This document shows positions 5,743-12,561 of a DNA stretch of 14,450 nucleotides, piece by piece. The notes under the pieces are model-generated. The model did no database searches. It was not told the DNA's origin and saw only the letters and a list, made by a program, of their open reading frames with translations. Made by a program: the position numbers and the translations under genes. The stretch comes from Opitutaceae bacterium UBA3033 (GTDB lineage Bacteria > Verrucomicrobiota > Verrucomicrobiia > Opitutales > Opitutaceae): contig DFDG01000067.1 in NCBI GenBank assembly GCA_002367815.1, positions 18,768-33,217 on the forward strand. The letters run 5' to 3'. How positions within the stretch are numbered: position 1 is the first letter of the stretch; every line of letters starts with the position of its first letter.

Positions 5743-7725
5743 ATGGATGCTACGGTAAAACCTGAATTCTCCGGCCACGAAGACGAAGCCCCCATCAGGG
5801 CCTCCGTCTTCTGGCGCCCGAAGGCCAAGACTGGAATCATGAGCTGGCTCACGACGGTTGATCATAAGAAGATCGGCTTCCTCTACGGCCTTTTTGCATT
5901 GTTTTTCTTTCTGGTCGGTGGCGTGGAAGCTCTACTCATTCGTCTGCAATTGGCTGTGCCCAATAACGACATTCTGACGGCCCAGCAATACAACCAGATG
6001 TTCACGATGCATGGCACGACCATGATCTTCCTGGCCATCATGCCCCTTTCGGCGGCGTTTTTCAATTATGTCATGCCGCTTCAAATCGGCGCGCGCGATG
6101 TGGCTTTCCCCCGATTGAATGCCTTCTCCCTTTGGACCTTCGTGGCCGGTGCAATTATCATCAATCTCGGTTGGTTCATGAAGGACGGCGCTCCCGATGC
6201 CGGATGGTTCGGCTACGCGCCTCTAACCTCAAAAACCTTCAGTCCCGATCACTCGATTGATATGTGGGTGATGGGCCTGCAATTACTCGGCGTCGCATCG
6301 ATTGCGGCTTCATTGAATTTCATTGTGACCATCATTAATATGCGCGCGCCCGGCATGACTATGATGCGGCTGCCGGTCTTCACTTGGATGACGTTGTTCA
6401 CTTCGTTCCTGCTGATCCTCTCCTTCCCCGCGATCACCATCGCCTTGATCGAACTAATGATGGACCGCCTCTTCGGCACCCATTTCTTTGAAATTTCACA
6501 CGGCGGCATGCCAATTCTGTGGCAGCATCTTTTCTGGGTCTTCGGTCACCCTGAAGTTTATATCCTCATCCTGCCGGCCATGGGTGTGGTATCAGAAATC
6601 CTGCCAACATTTTCGCGAAAACCTTTATTTGGCTACCCCGTAGTGGTTTTCTCCGGGGCGACCATCGGTTTTATGGGCTTCGCCGTCTGGAGTCACCATA
6701 TGTTTACCACCGGGATGGGAACAGTTGCGACCGCAGCCTTTGCCATGGCCACGATGGCGATCGCCGTGCCTACGGGCGTGAAGATCTTCAACTGGATAGG
6801 CACTCTTTGGGGCGGTCATCTGCAAATGCGCACTCCCATGATGTTCGCTTTGGGCTTTATCTGGATGTTCATGATGGGGGGCTTCTCCGGCATCATGCAT
6901 GCGGCGGCACCAGCCGACGCACAGCAACAGGACAGTTATTTCGTGATCGCCCACTTTCACTATGTGTTGATCGGTGGATCCCTGTTCGCCCTACTCGCCG
7001 GCATCCATTATTGGTTCCCTTTGATCTTTGGCCGCAAGGTCAGCGAATTCTGGGGCAAGCTATCATTCTGGATCATCTTCGGAGGGTTCAACATCACATT
7101 TTTCCCCATGCATTTCCTTGGGTTAAATGGCATGCCACGCAGAACCTTCACCTATGATGCTAACCTCGGTTGGAACGAACCCAACCTGATCGCTACGGTG
7201 GGCGCATTCATCCTCGGAATTGGTATCGCGATCTACTTCATCGTGATGGTTTACACCTATTTCAAGGGCGAGAAGATCGGGCGCGATCCTTGGGACGGTC
7301 GCACTTTGGAGTGGTCGATCCCCAATCCACCACCCGAGTATAATTTTGCCGTCACCCCGACCGTGCACGCCCGTGATGCCTACTGGTATGAGAAACATCA
7401 CAAAGCCGAAATTGCGTTGGAAAAAGCCGAGCATGCCAAAGAAGACGCAGCTCACGGCGGTATCCATATGCCCTTCCAGTCGATCTATCCACTGGTGGCC
7501 AGCGTGGGACTCTTCATCATGGGTCTTGGGGTCGCCGTAGTTGGCGCTCCTCATGAATTTGCATTCATGGCCAAATTGGCCGATCTGGTCGGCGGAGTCG
7601 CCCATCTTAAAATCACTATCGCCGTAACTGGCATAGCCATCATGATCGCCGGAATCTTCCTCTGGGCGCATGAAGGTAACGAAGGCTACCACATCCATCC
7701 CAACAAGGAGGATTTAAAATCATGA
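5743..7725 (+). CDS. ctaD: Cytochrome c oxidase subunit I, A1-type, with two extra C-terminal helices
   Basis: This is the catalytic subunit: it binds heme a and the heme a3-CuB site, reduces O2 to water and pumps protons. The product is 660 residues. Low-spin heme ligands are His90 (FTMHGTTMIF) and His406; His404 binds heme a3 (AHFHYVLIGG). CuB ligands are His269, His318 and His319 (WSHHMF), with the cross-linked Tyr273 in GHPEVY. Glu271 in that motif places it in the A1 family. D-channel residues Asn108, Asp119 and Asn126 are visible in FFNYVMPLQIGARDVAFPRLN, and K-channel Thr344 and Lys347 in PTGVKIFNW. After the usual twelve helices come a charged Ala/Glu/Lys/His-rich linker (about 544-575) and two more hydrophobic segments (about 583-604 and 622-642), ending EGNEGYHIHP. 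This matches Bacillus-type CtaD, where these helices stand in for the first two helices of subunit III. It overlaps ctaE by 4 bp, and its 3' end encodes the ctaE ribosome-binding site. Confidence 0.97.
   Translation: MDATVKPEFSGHEDEAPIRASVFWRPKAKTGIMSWLTTVDHKKIGFLYGLFALFFFLVGGVEALLIRLQLAVPNNDILTAQQYNQMFTMHGTTMIFLAIMPLSAAFFNYVMPLQIGARDVAFPRLNAFSLWTFVAGAIIINLGWFMKDGAPDAGWFGYAPLTSKTFSPDHSIDMWVMGLQLLGVASIAASLNFIVTIINMRAPGMTMMRLPVFTWMTLFTSFLLILSFPAITIALIELMMDRLFGTHFFEISHGGMPILWQHLFWVFGHPEVYILILPAMGVVSEILPTFSRKPLFGYPVVVFSGATIGFMGFAVWSHHMFTTGMGTVATAAFAMATMAIAVPTGVKIFNWIGTLWGGHLQMRTPMMFALGFIWMFMMGGFSGIMHAAAPADAQQQDSYFVIAHFHYVLIGGSLFALLAGIHYWFPLIFGRKVSEFWGKLSFWIIFGGFNITFFPMHFLGLNGMPRRTFTYDANLGWNEPNLIATVGAFILGIGIAIYFIVMVYTYFKGEKIGRDPWDGRTLEWSIPNPPPEYNFAVTPTVHARDAYWYEKHHKAEIALEKAEHAKEDAAHGGIHMPFQSIYPLVASVGLFIMGLGVAVVGAPHEFAFMAKLADLVGGVAHLKITIAVTGIAIMIAGIFLWAHEGNEGYHIHPNKEDLKS
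7705..7711 (+). promoter_or_regulatory. Strong Shine-Dalgarno sequence for ctaE
   Basis: AAGGAGG lies inside the last codons of ctaD, 10 bp before the ctaE ATG at 7722. It is the best ribosome-binding site in the window; most neighbouring genes lack one. Together with the ATGA overlap, it supports the ctaE start and suggests that subunit III is translated efficiently alongside subunit I. Confidence 0.8.
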
Positions 7726-8561
7726 GCAGTTCAGCCGCTACCATTGATCATCATCATGATCACACCACGACCACGGGCATACCGAACAAGAAGCTCATCA
7801 TGTGGGCGTTTCTGGCTTCGGATTGTATGTTTTTCGGGTGCCTGATTTCAACGCATCTGATCTACCGGCTGTATCCCCCACCGGATGCACCCTCTGCTCG
7901 GGATATCTTCTCCATTGAGCTCACGTCGTTCTCTACCTTTATCCTGCTGATGTCGTCGCTCATGATGGCGCTCGCGGTAAACGCCATTCAGAAGAACAAC
8001 CTGAAGAGTATGCGCTGGTCGCTGCTCACAACGGTATTCTTCGGGGCCATCTTCCTTGGTTGTCAGGTTTATGAGTTTGAGCACTTCGTGCATGCCAAGA
8101 ATCTCACGATCACGAATAGTATTCTGGGCACGACCTTCTATACCTTGACTGGCACCCACGGCACTCACGTCGCCATCGGGGTGTTCTGGTTGATTCTGAT
8201 GTATGTGCGATCATTTCAACCTGCCAACACCGATGCTGATCGCGGCTGGTTCTGGCGGGGTCTACTCCATATTGCCGCCATCATCGGCATGGTCATGTTT
8301 TCGATGTTCGCCGTCATCGACCTGACCCACACGCTACAGGCGGGTAAAGGGGTGGCCGTATTTGTTAGTCAAGATTTCGGCCATTTGATCGGATTCGCCG
8401 TCTGCACCGCCCTGAGCCTGTTCCTCTCCCGCTCCCGTGGTCCGGTCGCCTTCAATGAAGTCAATGCCATCGATGTAGAATCGATGGGCCTCTACTGGCA
8501 TTTCGTGGATATCGTCTGGATCGTAATCTTCACCGCCGTCTATCTGCTGGAATACCTCTGA
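7722..8561 (+). CDS. ctaE: Cytochrome c oxidase subunit III, rearranged and with an extra two-helix segment
   Basis: Subunit III is a non-catalytic membrane subunit that stabilises subunit I and its proton uptake. The 279-residue product begins with a His/Thr-rich tail (HHHDHTTTT) and goes directly into KKLIMWAFLASDCMFFG (23-39), which corresponds to the third helix of the canonical seven-helix protein, so helices 1 and 2 are absent, as in Bacillus CtaE. Further marks are the conserved Glu118 region (GCQVYEFEHF, 113-122), TGTHGTHVAIGVFW (143-156) and the final helix YWHFVDIVWIVIFT (258-271). Canonical proteins have only about 17-20 residues between these last two elements; here there are roughly 90 (about 166-257), including two hydrophobic stretches (about 181-201 and 219-236). 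An even number of added helices would keep the last helix in its normal orientation. The frame is open throughout, so this is not a frameshift. Identity as subunit III is firm; the insert's function is unknown. Confidence 0.94.
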   Translation: MSSSAATIDHHHDHTTTTGIPNKKLIMWAFLASDCMFFGCLISTHLIYRLYPPPDAPSARDIFSIELTSFSTFILLMSSLMMALAVNAIQKNNLKSMRWSLLTTVFFGAIFLGCQVYEFEHFVHAKNLTITNSILGTTFYTLTGTHGTHVAIGVFWLILMYVRSFQPANTDADRGWFWRGLLHIAAIIGMVMFSMFAVIDLTHTLQAGKGVAVFVSQDFGHLIGFAVCTALSLFLSRSRGPVAFNEVNAIDVESMGLYWHFVDIVWIVIFTAVYLLEYL

Positions 8562-8566
8562 GCCCC

Positions 8567-8905
8567 ATGAGCACTCATACCGCCACCGCCGATCAACCAG
8601 GGTCGGACGACAATAAATACCAGATCTACGTTCAGATCGCCATGCTCCTTGCCGTCATTACCGGCGTGGAAATCGTTGGCATCTTTTTACCCTTCGCCAA
8701 GTGGCTGGTGGTGACCGCTCTGGTCATCCTCTCGGTAGTGAAGTTTCTCTTCGTTATCTTTTATTTTATGCATCTGCGTTGGGATAAACCCTTCTGCACG
8801 ATCCTGTTCTTTATCGGACTGGTGCTGGCTACAGGCACGACTTGGGCATTGCTGGAAATTTTCAACGCCCACGACAGTATCCCACTCAGTGCACTTACGA
8901 ACTGA
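8567..8905 (+). CDS. ctaF: Cytochrome c oxidase subunit IV (prokaryotic COX4/CyoD-like)
   Basis: A 112-residue protein with three transmembrane helices (about 20-41, 45-67 and 78-98), the expected size and topology for the small prokaryotic subunit IV of caa3 and bo3 oxidases. The signature is in helix 2 and its end: VVKFLFVIFYFMHLRWDK (57-74), which matches the family pattern K-x5-x-FMHL. The N-terminus is polar and faces the cytoplasm. The protein is thought to help assemble or stabilise the CuB region of subunit I, though its role is not well defined. It starts 5 bp after the ctaE stop and is the last gene before the terminator at 8943. No Shine-Dalgarno sequence is visible in the short gap. 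Confidence 0.93.
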   Translation: MSTHTATADQPGSDDNKYQIYVQIAMLLAVITGVEIVGIFLPFAKWLVVTALVILSVVKFLFVIFYFMHLRWDKPFCTILFFIGLVLATGTTWALLEIFNAHDSIPLSALTN

Positions 8906-8942
8906 CAATCGCAAATACCCGAAAGCATTCCAATATTTGATT

Positions 8943-8972
8943 GGCGGCCCCAACCGGGCCGCCTTTTTATTT
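8943..8972 (+). terminator. Intrinsic terminator of the coxB-ctaDEF operon
   Basis: GGCGGCCC (8943-8950) pairs perfectly with GGGCCGCC (8956-8963) across a 5-base loop, and the stem is followed by TTTTTATTT. This is a textbook Rho-independent terminator, 37 bp after the ctaF stop. It is oriented to end the structural operon and lies only a few bases before the ctaG start codon. Confidence 0.93.
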
Positions 8973-8977
8973 AAGAC

Positions 8978-9778
8978 ATGATCGAGTGGAACCATTGGCA
9001 CAACGAACCCTATTTGGTGGGGGGACTCATTCTGTTGGGTTGGTTGTTTGCTATTTTAGCCGGACCCCTGCGTGCCCGCATTGCACCGGGTAAATCATAC
9101 CCCACCAGCCACGCGGTGAAGTTCTATCTAGCTCTGATCGTATTCTATTTGGCCGTGGGTTCGCCGCTGGACCAGATCGCCGAGCGCTATCTTTTCAGCG
9201 CGCATATGGTGCAGCACTTTATCCTGATTTATATCTCACCAGTGCTGTTTCTTCTCGGTTTGCCCCATTGGATGATTGACCCATTGCTACGAGTCTCGGC
9301 TCTGCGCATCGCAGGTCGCATCGCCAGTCAGCCGGTGGTTTGCGGGGTGATTTTTGTGCTGGTAACCAGCGCATGGCATGCGCCTCTCCTCTATGAGTGG
9401 GCTCTGCATGATAAATTTGTGCATGTGATTGAGCACATCATGTTTTTTGGGGCCGCTTTGTTTTTCTGGTGGTCGCAATTGAGTCCTTCAGCGGTTTTTC
9501 CGGCCCGCAGTTACCCCACGCAAATGCTCTTCCAGCTTTGCGTTATGATCGCGATGACTCCGGTGTATGCCTATATCACATTTACCACCGATATCCTTTA
9601 TCCGACCTACGAATATGCTCCGCGACTTTACCCGAATTTCAGCCCGATGGATGATCAGTTGTTGGCCGGGGTCATCATGAAAGTGGGCGGAATGTTGATC
9701 GCCTTGGCCGCCATCGCAGTGAGTTTTTACAAATGGTATCAGCAGGGAGATGACCGAGTGGTCGGTTCATCGAAGTAG
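8978..9778 (+). CDS. ctaG: caa3-type oxidase assembly factor CtaG (copper insertion)
   Basis: A 266-residue polytopic membrane protein of the Caa3_CtaG family, required in Bacillus for an active caa3 oxidase and thought to help form the CuB centre. It is unrelated in sequence to the Cox11-type CtaG of proteobacteria. About seven hydrophobic helices are visible. Family marks include GSPLD (61-65), FSAHMVQH (73-80, His76 and His80), SPVLFLLGLP (87-96), SAWHAPLLYEWAL (131-143, His134), HVIEHIMFF (149-157, His149 and His153) and MDDQLLAGVIMKV (224-236). The histidines are candidate copper ligands. The only sensible start is the ATG at 8978, which has no Shine-Dalgarno sequence and lies directly after the T-run of the upstream terminator, so its expression must rely on read-through or on a promoter inside or before the hairpin. 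Its stop lies about 65 bp before the SLC13 gene. Confidence 0.93.
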   Translation: MIEWNHWHNEPYLVGGLILLGWLFAILAGPLRARIAPGKSYPTSHAVKFYLALIVFYLAVGSPLDQIAERYLFSAHMVQHFILIYISPVLFLLGLPHWMIDPLLRVSALRIAGRIASQPVVCGVIFVLVTSAWHAPLLYEWALHDKFVHVIEHIMFFGAALFFWWSQLSPSAVFPARSYPTQMLFQLCVMIAMTPVYAYITFTTDILYPTYEYAPRLYPNFSPMDDQLLAGVIMKVGGMLIALAAIAVSFYKWYQQGDDRVVGSSK

Positions 9779-9843
9779 GCTATCACTGGCCATACTGATT
9801 TCGCGCGCTTGCGCCAATTCCATTCCCTGCGATGCTGCCATGC

Positions 9844-11640
9844 ATGACATGGGATATCGCCCTCATTTTCATTCTGCTGGTTCTCACCTTGGCCTGCTTC
9901 ATGTGGGAAAAATTTCCGCCGGATCTCACGGCGCTGACGCTATTTCTCATTTTAGTTGGCACCCAGTTGATCCCCTCAGCGATGGCATTTTCGGTGTTTT
10001 CAAATCCGGCTCCGCTCACGGTTGGGGCGATGTTTGTGCTCAGTGCGGCTCTGGTTAAATGCGGGGCAGTGGACCGGATTTCCGCTCTCATTGAGAGCAC
10101 CTCCAAACTGCCCTATTCGGTCGTGATACTCCTGATGGTGGTCATGGTTGCGACGCTCTCGGCCTTTATCAACAATACGCCGGTTGTGGTCGTTTTTCTG
10201 CCAGTAATTTTGAACTTGGCCCGAAAAATGAATCGGGCCCCCTCGAAATTGTTGATTCCGCTTTCCTATGCCGCTGTCCTGGGCGGCACCTGCACGCTGA
10301 TTGGCACCAGCACCAACCTGGTAGTTAATGGCATCATCACCGCCAAGGGTTTGCCCGCTTTCAGCATGTTTGAGCTCGGTTGGTTGGGCGTGCCGGTGAC
10401 CATCCTCGGTGGCATCTATCTGGCGATATTTGGCAATCGCCTTCTCCCCGTGCGGGAAATGCTGACTTCCATCCTTTCAGATGAGGAGCGACGCGAATAC
10501 ATTACCGAGGCTTACGTGCAGGAAGGTTCACCCGTGCTGGGTAAAACCCTTGCTGCTGCCGGCCTCACTCAAAAACGTGGAGTCCGGGTGATTGAAATTG
10601 TGCGTGATGGGATTGCCCTCATTTTGAATGCTGAGGCCGTGCAGCTCAAAGCCGGTGACCGCCTGATCCTGTCCTGTCGCCCCACCGGTATTGCCAACAC
10701 CAGGCGCCTGCAGGGCGTGAATCTGGTGTCCGAACTCAATCTGGGCATTGAACAAATAGCCGCCCATGAAGGATCATTGGTGGAAGCAGTCGTCACCCCT
10801 CACTCCGCGCTGCTCGCGCATACTGTCAGTGAGGTTAATTTCCGCCAACGCTATCGCATGGTTGTGGTCGCGTTGCACCGAAAAGGAAAAAATGTGCGCG
10901 AACAGATCGAGAGCCTGCCCATTGAGGCTGGAGATGTGTTACTTATGATGGGCACGGATCAAGCAATCGACGCGTTGCGGAACAATGATGATTTTCTTTT
11001 TTTCGATCGTGCAAGAGTGCCGACCAAGCAGCAGACGGGCAAGATGCTGCTGGTCGCAGGAGTCATCGCCGCCGTGGTCACAGCAGCCGCCTTGGAATGG
11101 GTGCCAATTGAAATTGGCGCCTTGACCGGTTGTGTGATCGTGTGCCTGTCCCGTTGTCTCAAAACCACCGAAGCATACGCGGCCATCGACTGGAACATAC
11201 TTTTCCTCATTTACGGCATGCTCGCCATGGGGATGGCGATGGAGCACACCGGCGCAGCGGGTTGGATCGCCGGACATATTGTTAACGGAGTGCAATATCT
11301 GGTGCCCACCGCCCACAAGGGTATTGTGATGCTGGCTTGCCTGTATCTGGTGACGACAGTGCTGACTGAAATCCTGTCCAACAATGCGATCGCCGCCTTG
11401 ATGGCTCCGATCGCAATTGGCGTCGCGATCAAACTCGGGATGGATCCCCGGCCATTTATTATCGCCGTCACTTTCGCGGCCTCTGCCGCCTTTGCCACTC
11501 CGATCGGATACCAGACCAACACTTACGTTTACGGGGTCGGCGGCTATCGATTTAGTGATTTCCTCAAGATCGGGGTGCCCTTGAACATATTGTGTTTCAT
11601 CGTGGCCATGGTGGTGATTCCGCAAGTCTGGCCATTCTGA
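9844..11640 (+). CDS. SLC13 (DASS)-family transporter with two internal TrkA-C/RCK_C domains
   Basis: A secondary carrier of about 598 residues. The start at 9844 (MTWDIALIFILLVL) puts the Met just before the first helix; an in-frame ATG at 9832 would add MLPC, and neither has a Shine-Dalgarno sequence. The membrane domain has two inverted halves, each with the substrate and cation-binding signatures (numbering from 9832): NNTP (114-117) and GTSTN (158-162) in the first, SNNAIAAL (516-523) and TPIGYQTN (556-563) in the second. Between them, about residues 222-390, lie two cytoplasmic RCK_C domains, with landmarks LKAGDRLIL (272-280) and IEAGDVLLM (364-372). This is the common bacterial architecture. 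Relatives carry sulfate, dicarboxylates or citrate, mostly with Na+; the substrate here cannot be told from sequence. It follows ctaG in the same direction and converges on the PhnP-like gene with 22 bp between stops. Confidence 0.9.
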   Translation: MTWDIALIFILLVLTLACFMWEKFPPDLTALTLFLILVGTQLIPSAMAFSVFSNPAPLTVGAMFVLSAALVKCGAVDRISALIESTSKLPYSVVILLMVVMVATLSAFINNTPVVVVFLPVILNLARKMNRAPSKLLIPLSYAAVLGGTCTLIGTSTNLVVNGIITAKGLPAFSMFELGWLGVPVTILGGIYLAIFGNRLLPVREMLTSILSDEERREYITEAYVQEGSPVLGKTLAAAGLTQKRGVRVIEIVRDGIALILNAEAVQLKAGDRLILSCRPTGIANTRRLQGVNLVSELNLGIEQIAAHEGSLVEAVVTPHSALLAHTVSEVNFRQRYRMVVVALHRKGKNVREQIESLPIEAGDVLLMMGTDQAIDALRNNDDFLFFDRARVPTKQQTGKMLLVAGVIAAVVTAAALEWVPIEIGALTGCVIVCLSRCLKTTEAYAAIDWNILFLIYGMLAMGMAMEHTGAAGWIAGHIVNGVQYLVPTAHKGIVMLACLYLVTTVLTEILSNNAIAALMAPIAIGVAIKLGMDPRPFIIAVTFAASAAFATPIGYQTNTYVYGVGGYRFSDFLKIGVPLNILCFIVAMVVIPQVWPF

Positions 11641-11662
11641 TTTCGCAGTCCAAAGTGTCGGA

Positions 11663-12442
11663 TCACAGGTTGAGACGCAAACCGTCGTAAGCCAAGTTGA
11701 TCGCGGAGGGTAATTCTGAATCAGCCGGACCGTGATCCGAATAATGGGTGAGATGAGTCAACCATGTCTGGGGCGCACCAATCTGCCGCGCAGCCACTAT
11801 CGCTTCAGGGATGCTCATATGCGTCGGGTGCGTTTCCGGCCGCAATCCATCGAGCACAACCGCATCCGCTCCTTTGGCCAACGCTACGGCCTCAGCGGGC
11901 AGTCGTTTGTTGTCTGTGTAGTAGACAAATTTTTTGGCGCTGCATCTTTCCGTAAATATCAATCCCAATGTATTGATTCCGCCATGCGGCAACAACGTGG
12001 ATTCAATCGTGCCTTCGGGAAATTCAAGCCGAGTGGGCATATCAATGAGTTTGAATGCCGGATAGCCCTTGGCGATCGGCCTTTCGGCAATGGTGTAGGG
12101 GAAAACCGCCAATACCCGCGCCATCCCTTCCTCCGTCGAATAGACGGGCAAGGCCACCCCACCCTTGAGATCACAAAATCGCCGTAGGTCATCCATGCCG
12201 GCAATGTGATCGGCATGGCCATGCGTCAGGATGAAAACATCCAAGGTGCGAATATTTTCGCGCAAACATTGCAGGCGAAATTCTGGTGCGGCGTCCACCT
12301 GTACATGCAATCCGTCCATCACCACATGGATAGAGGCGCGGGTGCGCTGGTTATACGGATCCTGTGACTGGCAGACCGCACAGTCACATGCGATCATGGG
12401 CACCCCCTGCGATGTTCCCGTGCCCATGAATATTACTTCCAT
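11663..12442 (-). CDS. PhnP-like MBL-fold metal-dependent hydrolase
   Basis: A 259-residue cytoplasmic metallo-beta-lactamase-fold enzyme of the PhnP group. The N-terminus GTGTSQGVP (7-15) is followed by a structural zinc site like that of PhnP, with Cys19, Cys21 and Cys24 (ACDCAVC), and a conserved Arg-rich stretch NQRTRAS (31-37). The dinuclear active site is THGHADHIAGMDD (73-85; His74, His76, Asp78, His79), His153 (LPHGG), Asp177 (YYTDNK), and the C-terminal His pair in THLTH (229-233). HPTHMSIPEA (205-214) is also typical. E. coli PhnP cleaves 5-phosphoribosyl 1,2-cyclic phosphate in phosphonate use, but no phn genes are visible here, so the substrate is unknown; many relatives occur outside phn operons. 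It converges with the SLC13 gene, with no terminator evident in the 22-bp gap, and diverges from the peptidase gene. The start is preceded only by a weak G-rich stretch (TTGGGG). Confidence 0.9.
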   Translation of the reverse strand: MEVIFMGTGTSQGVPMIACDCAVCQSQDPYNQRTRASIHVVMDGLHVQVDAAPEFRLQCLRENIRTLDVFILTHGHADHIAGMDDLRRFCDLKGGVALPVYSTEEGMARVLAVFPYTIAERPIAKGYPAFKLIDMPTRLEFPEGTIESTLLPHGGINTLGLIFTERCSAKKFVYYTDNKRLPAEAVALAKGADAVVLDGLRPETHPTHMSIPEAIVAARQIGAPQTWLTHLTHYSDHGPADSELPSAINLAYDGLRLNL

Positions 12443-12561
12443 ATCCCCAACTTTTGCGACCTACCCGCGGCAGGCAATGAGGAAGTCGCACCCACACCAG
12501 AGCCAGAACCACCTATCCTGAAACTATTGCCTTTGGCACCAGAAAACCTGGAATCCCGTGC
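12443..12561. promoter_or_regulatory. Divergent intergenic region between the PhnP-like and M3 peptidase genes
   Basis: This 119-bp gap separates two genes transcribed away from each other and should hold both promoters. I see no convincing -35/-10 pair and no inverted repeat; the start of the peptidase gene is preceded only by a weak CTGGAA. Confidence 0.35.

Noticed and set aside
7123..7698. Minus-strand open frame (191 codons) opposite the ctaD 3' end
   Set aside because: Fully antisense to the well-supported CtaD C-terminus, with no recognisable motif.
10939..11625. Long minus-strand open frame (228 codons) opposite the SLC13 gene
   Set aside because: It is antisense to a clear transporter, rich in His, Gly and Asp in a non-protein-like way, with no family signature; it is a shadow of the coding strand.
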